Positions 36,797-47,942 of a stretch of DNA of 64,000 nt are shown in pieces. The DNA lies in NCBI GenBank assembly GCA_010356995.1, contig ML996687.1, forward strand, positions 1,959,876-2,023,875. Direction: 5' to 3'. Origin of the DNA: Trichodelitschia bisporula. Lineage: Eukaryota > Ascomycota > Dothideomycetes > Phaeotrichales > Phaeotrichaceae. The notes under the pieces are model-generated. The model worked only from the letters and a program-made list of their open reading frames with translations. It had not been told where the DNA came from and did no database searches. Made by a program: the position numbers and the translations under genes. The stretch's first letter is position 1. Every line of letters begins with the position of its first letter.

Positions 36797-38832
36797 GATC
36801 GTGAGAAAGAGGAACAAAAAAACAGAAGGAGTGACGTTGAATGATGAGGTTTGGGACGAGAAGAGGGGGAAGAGAGGCTACGGAAGAGAGGGAGGCGATT
36901 CGGCGAAGGGAAGGGGTCGTTGGCGACACGTGAAGGCGCACGTCTGTTATCCGGGGGGGCTTGACGGGCGGCGATCAGCGTGGGAAGCAGCGAATGGAAG
37001 ACAAAGCCCAAGACGCCTTGTTGCTAGTGGGATGGGCGTTGTTTCTTTAGTTTCTTGTGGTGCCGACTTTGTTGGCTTTGTTGCCAATATGAGAGGCGTG
37101 TCCAGGCCTAATCACTGTTGCTAAATGGAAGCGAGGTGTTTCGCCCACAGAGTCACAAGCGCTGTTGGCGTTGAGTGTTGATTGATGCGTTCGGGTGAAG
37201 GACCAATCTCCGGCAATTTGACGTGTTTGTCGCTTGTTGAGCCGGTTGTTGGGGTCTGGGCACTGCAGGGCTCGGCAAAGGGAGGACTTGGACAACCACG
37301 GGAAGAGCCGGTCTGATTCGATTGAGCGAGGTTCGGCTTTCGGGATTGGAATATGGCGTTTCGGAGAGTTGAATGCTTCTGGAATCTTGATGGTGCTACG
37401 GTCGTACGGGAGCCTTGTGGTACTTATATTATTAGTGCGGGGAAAGACATTGTTTGCTTCCCACGATAAGAGAGCCTGCATCGCGACTGGGATGGGCGGT
37501 TGAACTTAGGACACTAGGAAGTAAACATCGCTCAACTCCGATTACCCCAGCTCCCTCTTTCTTCTAGATGGCAGCTGGAACTCTCTCAACTTGAAGCTAG
37601 GAACCGCGCGTGCAGCCAGCCAGCGAGCTGCCCGATATCTCGCCAGCCGCCCACCAATGACGCCCGCAGGTATCCAAGAGCCATGCAAAAAGGTGATGAG
37701 CCCCTCCCCAAATATCATGGCCGCCTTTCGCAACAGCTTTCGCCGAGTGGGAAGCAAGGACTACCGGCAGCGGAGCCATCACTTCCTCGGGTAGCCCTTG
37801 GTCCTCCTCGGTCTCGCCCGCGTGACCCTTGCCGAAGTGGCTTGCGCACGACGGCAGGGCTGAGTTGAGCTATCTTGGCGCTTCCACCCCACCACGCCCA
37901 CAACAACAACACCGCATCACACGTCTACGCTGTGCTTCCCTTGGTACCTGTCAAACAGCCGCATCCTCGACTGCCTGCAGACTCAGCTCCACGCGGCTTC
38001 TTTCTCTGCCATTCGGCCGTTATCGTCACGCGTCGCCGGGGTGCTGCTGGCAGCGATGGAGCAGCGCACACACGCGCCTGACAGCTCACTTCGCTGGCTG
38101 TGTCCACGAGCGGCCGCACCTGTTGATGCATCCATTTGAGGTAAGAGAGGGCCCAGATCGTCGCCCAAAGTGTACCCATACTCAAACCGGCATGCAGACC
38201 AGACCTTCCAGAAGCCCACTGTCGGCATCACCGGCTTGCACAGGAAGCCCAACTTCATCGTCCTTTCTCGCTACGTCACCCTGCTTTCTGGCTGCGTCCT
38301 CAGCTGCCTCGGCGCTTTAGCGGCCGTTCTCCGCGCCTACGGAAACACCGAAAAGACCGCTCTGGCCAGATTGAGGAGCGGAAGATGTCGCTGTGAAGCA
38401 CGATAACGACGGTTCACGGAGAGCATCCTCTCTCATGCTTTGCTTGCGAGTGCTGCGGCTGGCGTCATCTTTTCTTTCGCTACCTCTTCGTTCGAGTCTT
38501 CGCATCGCTCTCTCTCGGGGACGGCCAGCTGGCTCGGATGCTCCAGATTTACCATTCGTACGTCTCTGGAAGAAATCGACCCCGGCGTGCTCCCTCTTCG
38601 TCGCACCGCCTCCTCGTTCAACTCTCTGGCACACTCTCTTCCGATGAGCGCCTACGTATTCGAGTCGCCCTGGTCCATCTCCAGATTCTCCGCGTATCAT
38701 GCAATCGGATCGGGACAATAGATTGATTTGCAATCTCTCACTCGCGGCAGTTCAGGTATGCCGGCCGTATATCAGGGTGGTGAGGTTGAAGTCATCCATA
38801 TAGTCAGGTTCTCGTGGTCCGGCGTGACTTCC

Positions 38833-38889
38833 ATAGGGTTTCCATTATTAGCGTGCTGGCCGCAAGCGTGCTAATAATAGAAACCCTAT
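38833..38889. repeat. 20-bp inverted repeat (hairpin)
   Basis: Left arm 38833-38852 (ATAGGGTTTCCATTATTAGC) pairs with right arm 38870-38889 (GCTAATAATAGAAACCCTAT) with one mismatch around a 17-nt loop. The loop edges also carry a direct repeat, AGCGTGCT. Confidence 0.88.
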
Positions 38890-40132
38890 TGAAATCTCGC
38901 CAGACCGTGAAAACCTTACCACGTAGAGGACTTCGACCTTCACCACCCTAATATCCGCTGACAACATGGGCCTGTCCTGAGCAGAGATTCCATCATTGCC
39001 AGTATGGACATCGCCGTTAACGAGATTCGGAGTCAGCTGTTAGTTCTCCAGCCGCACCCCCTAACACTGTTCACTGAGCTCGGCTAACATGAAGCACGGA
39101 GCCTCAGCCTAACTGGCCGGATCGAAGTGCCCCAGTCCGTCGCCCGTGTTGAGGAGGATTGGCCGAGGTCGTGTACGCCGCCTTTTAGGCTGCTCCTGCG
39201 CGTGCCTGACTACGGCTGGCTTGAGGTCGGGCTTGCGTACGGCATGATCATCTACATGTTCAGTGTACATCGAATGTCTCAACGCTTTGAGGTTGTGGGT
39301 TCTCATGGCAAGTGCACTTTGGTTGCGGTACTGAATTTGTTTGTAGGTGGCGTCAATGAGGTCGGGGTTCTGTACAAAATGCATCAGAGACGGCTGCAAA
39401 ACTTGAGTTCTGCAGCTACCCCCGATAGCCTTCTCACACAACACCGGCCCCATGGATGCCACCTACAAGACAAATATGGCATCGAAACCCATCGCTGCTC
39501 ATGCGGACTTTGGACAACGAGTATATAGTTATTGAGACCTTTACAGATGTCGGCCGCAGGAAGCCCGGGACTCACTTTCTCGGTGGGTACCGGTGGTTTC
39601 GATGACGGCGCGGGCGGGCCAATGATCGGCCGGGCCACATTCAAATATTTAAGGCTCAGACGATTCCTTCGCAAGAAGCTATGTTCATTCGTGACTTGCC
39701 TCTATCAAAACTTTCCGCCCGTCCCAACCACCACGCACTCCCATTTGCTCCTATCACCAGCCCCACGCTTACAGGCTGCGGAAGGAGGATATGGGCAAGA
39801 AGAATGTCCTGCGTCCACGTAAGTTCGTGGTGGTTTTTGCTGATGAAATGGGTTAGGGTTAGGGGCGTTGCCGAAGCCGGTGTTGGGTGCAAATTTCTAT
39901 CTATGATGGCTGTAAAACCGAAGGTCTACGACTACCACCCGATGGGCGACGGGTCGTTCCGGAGTGGCTGTGCCCGCTGAACCCCGGTTGCGGAGCTCAG
40001 TGCGAGTCGAGTGGGTGCCCAACTCCGGTGTTCGCACGTCGGGCAGGCCCTGCCCTGATGGGGAAGTGCCTCTCACGACACGACAAAGACGAGGCCACTG
40101 ACTCTTCCTCATAGGCGCACTTCCCTACTGAG

Positions 40133-40435
40133 GAGCTGTCTCTATTGTTGGACGCACTTGCTTGCTGTTGATGAATTCCTCAAATTCATCCAAATCACTC
40201 TTCCCCATTTTTTCTGATGGGGAATAATGATATGGATGGGGTTGTCGACTTCATCATCGGCGAGCAAGTACATCGAACGATAGCTCTGCTGTTGGACGCA
40301 CTTGCTTGCTGTTGATGAAGTCGGCAAATTCATCGAAATCACTCTTCCCCACCTTCTGATGGGGGATAGTGATAGCGACGGATTCGATGACTTTATCATC
40401 GGCGAGTAAGTATATTTAACGGTAGAGACAGCTCT
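40133..40435. mobile_element. MITE-like element with terminal inverted repeats
   Basis: A 300-bp block is bounded by perfect 12-bp inverted repeats, GAGCTGTCTCTA at the left and TAGAGACAGCTC at the right. Inside are two tandem copies of a unit of about 140 bp, both starting GTTGGACGCACTTGCTTGCTG and both ending with an ATCATCGGCGAG-AAGTA segment. Read on the minus strand, the two copies give one 98-codon open frame with two similar 47-residue repeats (WGRVI-MNL and SSTASKCVQQ conserved). I see no transposase. Classing it as a non-autonomous element is inference from the termini. Confidence 0.55.
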
Positions 40436-40512
40436 CATAGTAGGTACGCCTGCGAGGAGGAGTTAATGGTCTCGTCTCTCGTGTGGCGAGAGATTTCTTG
40501 TCACTCCTTCTG

Positions 40513-40633
40513 CCAGAGAATGCCCGCTCATTGTCAGCCGACGTAGGAGGGGTAGACAACCAGTTTTTTGTAACGCGCGAGATTTCTTGTGTGTTCCTCC
40601 TACTTTCGCTGACAATGAGCGGGCGTTTTCTGG
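40513..40633. repeat. Long imperfect inverted repeat
   Basis: Arms of about 38 bp at 40513-40550 and 40596-40633 share CGCCCGCTCATTGTCAGC-like core sequence and GTAGGAGG at the inner ends, around a 45-nt centre. A direct repeat GAGATTTCTTGT is found before the left arm (near 40489) and in the centre (near 40579). Confidence 0.85.
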
Positions 40634-41320
40634 CGTAACAAGGACTTCACTTTTGGACAGGTGCCAGATCTGTTTTGAGCATTTGGATGACTGAGTGTAT
40701 GCTATGACAGAAGGGCGTGGCTTTTATCTCTTCGTTTCTTGTGAATATTTGAGATGATGAATTCGAGATGGACCGAATATTCATTCAGGCATTGCCGACA
40801 TCTTTGATTGCTCGATGTTGGTGACCTAGAACGTTCAGAATTTTTTTAAGGGAAAGAGTCCTATCAGACTGCATTGGCCCAAAGTTCCTGACTCCTGGCG
40901 ACGCTCATGCACAGGTAAATTGTTGCAAGCTTAGAGGTATACCTTCATATTCTCGCAGTCTCTGTGTTAACTGCTGTGTGAGGTATGCGCTTCAGCGCAT
41001 GTTATGACAAGCGATTGGCGAAAAAGTTGTTTTCGCGATATATATCTTGTTCCTTCTGCTGATGCTTCAGTGCCTAGAGCGGCCGAGACAAGGCGACGAC
41101 GATCAGCCTTACACCATTGGCCCCCGCCCCTTGGCGCCAACCCACCGCAGCGGGTCGCCAGGCGCAGGGGACAACACGACGTCATCCCGTGCCTCACATC
41201 AAGTTTTGTTTGGCGACACGTCGTACCTTCCATGTAGTAGCAATTGCTTCTCGCAGAGAGCTCAATCAGACCGTCTCCACGTCCACATCTTCGTTTTTGC
41301 TAACGTGAAGTGAATGCATC

Positions 41321-44300
41321 ATGTCCGGCCTCGAAGATGCAGAACGCCAGCCTGGTCGCCGCTATGGCGGCCCGTATACGCCGCACAATCCGGTCCCGAC
41401 GGTGCAGCATTATCGGGAGGAGAAGGAGGCGAGGGGGCATACCGGCAAGTCGGACAGAGAGGCAGAGGAATACAAAACGGAGAATCAAAACGTCAGAGAG
41501 GACGATGAGAGGGAGCAGGGTGGGAAGGATACAGACCATTCGACGACGGACGGTGAACGCCCACCAGACACGCCCGACAGTCCTACTGACAACGATACAT
41601 CGGAGACTTCGCAGCCGAAAGACACAAAGGCTCATCGGAAGGCAATGAAAAAGAGCCGGAATGACCCTGCTGAGCGGCAGGTTACGGACCCAGTCACGCA
41701 TCTTCCTGTCACGATTCACGATTTCACCAAGCGTGATCTGGAAACTGTCCCCAGGGACGATACCGAGAAGATTGACAGTGGTGACAATGAGGACGACAGC
41801 GGAGATGCGGATCTTGGAGTTCTGTTCCCTCCGCCGGAGTACGAGGCGCTCACTGGGGATGTGGCGCGGCTGCAGAGATTCGTGCTGGGACTGGCGAGCG
41901 CAATTGTAGTCGCAGTGGCTGGAATTATGGCTGCTATGCCCGCCTACGGTCATATAAGATGGATTCTGGGCGCACTGCTTACGGCGGGCTTGCTCGTCGG
42001 GCTGCAGCAGTACGCGACCAAGAAGACCAAGGACATTTGCTCGCGGTACATCTGGGCCGCCGAGCGGGAGGAGGGCAAGAAGCGCGCTCACAGCGAGATT
42101 CCGGAGAGTACGGCGTGGCTGAATCAGATTCTGGGGGGGGTGTGGCCGCTCGTTAACCCGGATCTGTTTGTCAGTTTGGCGGATACGCTTGAGGTGGGTG
42201 CTACATCTAGAGCCATGCAAGAGGCTAACTGGATTAGGACGTTATGCAGGCGTCGTTGCCGCGCATGGTCAAGATGGTCAGCGTCGAGGACATTGGGCAA
42301 GGGAGTGAGCCGGTTCGGATCCTAGGCGTGCGGTGGTTGCCCCGGGGACAGGCGGCGAAGGCTGTGTCTGAGGATGGCAAGGTCAAAGATGAGGGGAAGA
42401 ACGACAGGAGGGTATCGGGCGAGGGCGAGCAGATGCAGAAATCGGACACCAATGACAAGAGCGACGACGACGAGCAGCAGGATCAGAATCTGACCGAGGG
42501 CATGGAAGCCGAAGAGGGAGACTTTGTCAACGTCGAGATTGCATTTGCATATCGCGCGAAGCCGACTGTCCGTGGCGCCAAATCGCGCAGCAAGAACGCA
42601 CACCTTTATCTTGCTTTCTACCTGCCATTTAAGCTTCGTAAGTTCTACCTCTAATATTGAGGGTCCGCTGACAAGCTAGCCGTCTGGGTGGAGATTCATG
42701 GTCTCATCGGCATCGTTCGCATGCGCCTACAACTCACGCCTGATCCGCCTTTTTTCTCGCTCTGCACGCTGTCCTTCCTTGGCCAGCCTCACGTGTCCGT
42801 CTCGTGCACTCCCCTCACAAAGCATGGACTGAACATCATGGACGTGCCTCTCATTTCGAACTTCGTGCAATCCGCCGTCGACGCTGCGGCAGCGCAGTAC
42901 GTGGCGCCTAAGTCACTGACCCTCGATCTCAAGGAGATGCTTGTGGGCGAGGACTTCAAGAAGGATACAACAGCCCGCGGTGTACTCGTCGTGCGCGTCA
43001 GGTCTGCCAAGGGCTTCAAAGAAGGCGATGCCGGCATCCCGCTCATCCAGGACGGTTCCGCCGATGTCTACGTCACGGTCGGATGGGCCAAGTTCGGCAA
43101 GCCAGTGTGGTCATCCCGGGTCATCACGTCCATGGAGCCGGTGTGGGACGAGACGGCGTTTGTACTCGTTACGCCTGATGAGCTGAACATCCACGAGCGT
43201 GTGCGGTTGCAGCTCTGGGATTCGGATCGCGGCACGGCGGACGATGACCTGGGCCGTGTGGAGGTCGATCTGAAGGAGATTATGACGGATCCCAAGACGA
43301 ATGGCCACATGTGCAATCGCACCGATAAATTGCGGGCATTTAAGGGCGGGATGCCAGGCGAGCTGGAGTGGAGCGTTGGGTACTTCTCCAAGACCCGGGT
43401 GCTAGACTCTCAGCTCGAGCAGCAGGACGTCATCCCAGGTGTCAACACGCTGGACGAGCTCAAGGCCCAAGTCAACGCCTCTAGCGAACGCAAGCTGCGC
43501 GAAGCCACACGCAACGAAACGTCGGAGACAGATCAGCAAAAGGCGCAAGATCTAAAGGAACGCTGCGACGAGATTTCCATCGCCACTCCGCCGCCGTCGG
43601 AATACCCGAGCGGCATTTTGTCAGTCGTGGTGCACAACATCACGGGCCTGGAAATCGAGTCCTTGAGCAAGAGCTCCGACAATGATGTCGAGCATGACGA
43701 CGGCGATGACCTCCCCAGCGCCTTCGTTGACGTGGTGCTGAACCACGCAGCTATCTTCCGCACGCGGACGAAGCCGAAGAATTCAAAGCCCTTCTTCAAT
43801 GCTGGCTGCGAGCGCTTTGTGCGCGACTGGCAGTCTGCCGAAGTTCATTTGGGAGTATGGGATTCGCGGCCACATGAGGACGATGCGCTCGTCGGCACTG
43901 TCTTCCTGCCCCTCGCTGAGATCTTCAAGGACCGCAGTCAGATCGCTGGCACGTGGCCGCTGAGTGGCGGGATTGGGTTCGGCCGTCTGCGCATCAGCCT
44001 CGTGTGGCGGAGTGTGCAGCTCCAGCTCCCTCAGCCGATGCGCGGATGGGACGTAGGCACGCTGGAATTGCAGCCGCGGATTCGGGGACGCGTAGAGGGC
44101 GTGGACGGGTGCACTCTTAAGCTGCGGACGGACCTGGGTAAGGGGAAGTATAGCGGGGCGGAAGGCGGGGAGGGTTGGAAGCGCGACAAGCCGCTGCGGC
44201 TCGGGGTCAACAAGCGCTTCCGCAAGCCGCTGGTGTGTGAGTTCAAAAAGCACGGTGTGCGGGATAAGGTTGTTGCGTTTGCGGTGCTCTGGCTGCATGA

Positions 44301-44879
44301 TGTGCCTGATGGAAAGGATCATACGGCCGTGGTGCCGGTTTGGACGGGGGATTTGAAACGCGCGACGGCGAATGTGGATGATAAGTACGGGACGAAGGTG
44401 GGTGAGATTGAGGTGCAGCTGCGCATGTGGCCGGGCTTGAGTGGGTGGCACTCGAAGCTGGCTGCGAAGGAGATGGATGTGGGGAGGGTCATGGAGGTGG
44501 TGGAGTGTGCGGGTGAGGCGGATGGGGATTCGAGGGAGGACGAGGCTGAGAGCTCGAGTTCGAGTTCGGACTCTGACTCCTCGGACGACGATGGCTCGAA
44601 GGACCTGGAGAAGGACGGGAAACGGGGACCGGTCGACTCGCTCAAGGACTACAAGAGGCACCGCAAGACGCTGCATCGGCAGCACAGAGGGGCAATGCAG
44701 TGGAAGGTGGGTTTTCGCTCTTTCTCCGCACATGGCATATATGCTTCAGACCTCGCTAACTAACGCAGGGTCCCCGCACGGCACAGTGGGTGCAGCACAA
44801 AGCGACGGCGGGCGCACATCGGGTTGCAGACATATTCCACCATCACGAAGGGACCCCGGGGATGGAAACGGAAGTGTAA
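41321..44879 (+). CDS. C2-domain ER membrane protein, Mug190/tricalbin-like
   Basis: Multi-domain membrane protein of 1136 residues, probably a lipid-transfer tether of the ER like tricalbins. Exons are 41321..42193, 42238..42637, 42680..44706 and 44769..44879. Introns are 42-62 nt; the third ends CTAACTAACGCAG and adds the conserved C terminus GPRTAQWVQHKATAGAHRVA ending ETEV. The N terminus reads RRYGGPYTPHNPVPTVQHYR, typical of fungal Mug190-like proteins. Two close membrane spans (about 186-228) are followed by an SMP-like region (STAWLNQILGGVWPLVNPDL to WVEIHGLIGIVRMRLQL). Two C2 domains are recognisable: one near residues 515-610 (GVLVVRVRSAKGFKEGDAG, DVYVTVGWAKFGKPVW) and one near 735-850 (GILSVVVHNITGLEIES). 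A serine-rich acidic stretch precedes the C terminus. Confidence 0.9.
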
Positions 44880-45641
44880 TGTCTAATTCATGAGGTTAAA
44901 TCGAAATCGCATCGCACGTACCCAGTTGTTCGAAACGGGGGCTTAACGCACGGCGGCGAAGGCGGGGGAACCACGCCTAGGGGGAATATTCATGTCTCTA
45001 CGTTGCAGTAGCACTGTGTACTTCGTATCTACCGCCTCCTGTCCTCACAGGCTGTTATCATTCCGCCCCCGCTGTGCCCTGTTTGACCTTGCGTGCCGCA
45101 CGTGCGCCGTTTTTCCGCTCCTGGCGTCCGCGTATACGCGACGAAGCAATGATGAACGAGCTGCAATCAGTGTGTGGGCAGAGGATATGAGCTGGCCTAT
45201 ACGGGCGCCATGGTATCACATCATACCTTCCAGGGCCGAAGGAAGGAAAGGAATTGCAACGAAGCGTGGAATTAGAGTATCCCTCCCCCCCCGGCCCCCC
45301 CGCCCGGACACTTCATTAGCACTCTGGCCCATACGTAGCAGACGGCCGATCACAAGCTTTTCCGCCCGCGCCGCAGGCTAACGGGGTGCAATATCAGGTT
45401 GTCCGGGGGCTGGGGCAATCTAATAGATGACGCGGAGGGGACGGTGGGGCGGGCGGATGTGGGTATTTAGACCCACAACGCCCGCTGCGGAGAGTGAGGG
45501 GACAGTCCGATTAACATTCCGCGCAATCTCCCTCCCTTCATACCGCTTAAAGGCCCGTCTTGTCCGCTTCGCACTTCGCCTTCCGTCGCAATCTTCAATT
45601 CCTCACGCTGTTCACGCTTTAGACCCAGTCACTCAATCTCC
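44880..45641. other. Intergenic; promoter side of small secreted-protein gene
   Basis: No gene recognised. It contains a short C-rich tract at 45282-45304 and pyrimidine-rich sequence before the small secreted-protein gene. Confidence 0.45.
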
Positions 45642-45695
45642 GTACGTGACCCTTCGCGATACTGGATTGGAAGCTCGCTAACGCTCGCTGGACAG
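45642..45695 (+). promoter_or_regulatory. Probable 5' UTR intron
   Basis: GTACGT at 45642 and CTAACGCTCGCTGGACAG ending at 45695 fit the donor, branch site and acceptor style of the other introns here. Its removal would place the acceptor 9 bases before the ATG at 45705. Confidence 0.6.
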
Positions 45696-45704
45696 ATACT
45701 CAAA

Positions 45705-45989
45705 ATGAAGTTCACCCTCCCGCTCCTCGCCCTCGCGGCCCTCGCCGCCGCCCAGAGCGCCACGTCCGTCTCGTCCAAGGCCAGCAGCGTGTCCAGCGTC
45801 GCCAGCTCGGCGAGCAGCAAGGCTGCGTCCGTCGCGAGCAGCGCGGTGAGCAGCGCGAGCTCCAAGGCTGCGTCTGCGAGCTCCAGTGCGAGCAGCAAGG
45901 TTGCGAGCGCGAGCAGCAAGGCTGGTGCTATGCGGACTGGGGTGCCGGTGTTGGGGGCCCTGATGGGGGTTGCTGCGGCTGTGTTGTAG
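45705..45989 (+). CDS. Small Ser/Ala-rich secreted, probably GPI-anchored protein
   Basis: A 94-residue protein starting AAAATGAAG. Signal peptide MKFTLPLLALAALAAAQS is followed by about 55 residues made almost only of Ser, Ala, Val and Lys in repeats such as SSKAASVASSAVSSASSKAA. The C terminus, AMRTGVPVLGALMGVAAAVL, is a hydrophobic tail preceded by small residues, as expected of a GPI-anchor signal. The Ser-rich part would be heavily O-mannosylated. It fits a small cell-wall or surface protein; no enzyme domain is present. The probable leader intron and clean signal/tail layout support expression. Confidence 0.8.
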   Translation: MKFTLPLLALAALAAAQSATSVSSKASSVSSVASSASSKAASVASSAVSSASSKAASASSSASSKVASASSKAGAMRTGVPVLGALMGVAAAVL

Positions 45990-47942
45990 GTTGTTGATGG
46001 TTGATATGATGGGGCGATAGTGGGGATGATGGGGGGGGGGGAAGGGAGTGCTGGAGTAGATTTCGCCGTTTTCTGCATGTATAATTATTTTCGTCGGTGG
46101 AGGATATGTGGAGAGGAGGAGGGGGGGAAAGGTAGCCGTACACGATAATTAGCCTCACGCGGCGCATTCCTTGCTACAACCTCAAATCCTCCGAGCACCT
46201 ACCCCCATCCCCTCCCCAACCCGACCCCACAAAACGAAACAAAGATCCAAGCAAATCATCATCCCACACCACAATCCCGCACGCACCACCCCATAGACAA
46301 CCCATCATCAAACCCCCCCCCCAGCCCTACCCAATCCTCGCTATCCCCCAATCGCACCCCCGCCCGCGGCGCGGAATGTTAGATTGCCCCGCGCAGCAGA
46401 TAAATGCGCGGTCTGGACCCGAGCCCTGGCCTATCCTGCTCATGCCTCCACCCATCGCTTTACAGCGCGCCGCTGCAATCCTCCGTCTCCAATCCGCGCG
46501 AACTCGCCGCACCCATTGAGCTGCAGTAAAGTAACGTCACGGCGCTCCGGGCGCCATGGGAGGCGGCGAGCCTCGGTCGCCCGACCAGCCCCCAATCCTT
46601 CCCAGAGTACTGTATCATCGAAACCTGGGTTGTATATCACTGCGGATTATAAGGCCAAGCTCCATGCCGCCACCGCTTGGCCAGCGTGCCGTGCGCTCCG
46701 CTTTTCCTTGTTGGGCGTCGTGGTGAGGTCGACGAGCACGAAGTACGCTAGCGAGGCTCAGCCTTGCGCTTGTCCCGCGAGCAAGCCTTGGCTTGGCGGT
46801 GTTGGCGTGGCCTTGTAGACGGCTTGAGGTTACTGTGGACTTGGGACGGCAAGATGGGTGTGGGGAGGAGTTGGTAGGAAGGGAGGAATTGGGGGGGTTC
46901 CAGGGTTTGCCGGCGATTTTGCCGAAGCGGAGACGGAATGGGCACGCGATATTGCCTGCGGGAATGAGGTCTGGAGCGGAAGCGAGATGGGTGCGCTGAC
47001 GTCATGGTGAAGGGCGGGAGGTGATGACGGTGCATGGAGGTGTAAATGAAGACGACGCGCCTGGTAGATAAGGCTGGCCAGCACTGTTGCTGAAGCGGAA
47101 TTTAGTTTGGGTTATCGGTGCATTGTGAAGCTGAAGAAAGGAGACATCAGAGCATGGAGGCACGCCCTTCCAGCTTTTACGATGCACTTCAGCGATGGCA
47201 GAAAGATCAGGTACTTCGGGCGAATGTCGGCCGATGCCAAACCTCCTTCCGTTTGGCTTCTTTCTCGGTGTTCTGGTTTTGGAACGTGGGAACAGGAATT
47301 CAATCATGAGTTACCACCTCGTTTGAGTCTTCCCTTCGTCCAGCAACTGGGAGAGCTCGTGAACCCACATTCAGGGCACATTCCGTCCTCCGCTTGCTAA
47401 TGGGAGAATCACCACAGAAAGGGTTGAAAAACGACGATGTACGATTGAAAGTAAATAGAAACATGAAGAACCAGGGAAAGGTGGGTGGCGGGGATGCTCA
47501 TATCTTGGTACACTGCTTGCGACGTATCTCCCCAGAGCTCCTTCTAGTCTTCCCCTCTGTCACTTCCCCAGCTAGGTATATTCTTTCTAGGCATACCAAT
47601 GCCCTTCGCTCATGTCGACATAACTTGTTGGCGGGCGTCTCGTCCTAAGCGGCTCAATCCAGCGGCTGTCGCCAAACGCGTTCAAAGAGTTACGGACGCT
47701 CAATCAGTGTCAGAAGGACAACCGCAAACAGCTTAGTGATATTGCACGGAGCACCTACGCAGCATGAAAAAGATATCAGCATTGAGGAGCCATTTCCGTC
47801 TATCGCTTCCCATGATCATGAATGCCAAAGCGCATCCCTCACAATCGCAGTCCCAGAGAACCCCAGCCTGAATGTACAGTAACCACGTAAGGCCAGACTC
47901 CCCTAAACGCCCCCCTCGCACTCGCACGCCATAACGCGCCCC
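45990..47942. other. Gene-poor interval
   Basis: About 2 kb with no recognised gene. Open frames of up to 144 codons (for example 46384-46818) lack family similarity and splice context. Confidence 0.45.

Larger units (their letters stand above)
36797..41320. other. Gene-poor interval with hairpins and MITE-like repeats
   Basis: About 4.5 kb without a recognised gene. It contains the inverted repeats listed separately at 38.8, 40.1 and 40.5 kb and a short TTAGGG array at 39849-39866. A small plus-strand frame starting at 39681 is followed by GTAAGT and TGATGAAATGGGTTAG, which look like splice signals; I could not turn it into a credible protein. Confidence 0.5.

Noticed and set aside
39681-39980. 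Small 99-codon frame with nearby splice-like signals
   Set aside because: Neither the unspliced nor the spliced reading gives a recognisable or sufficiently long protein.
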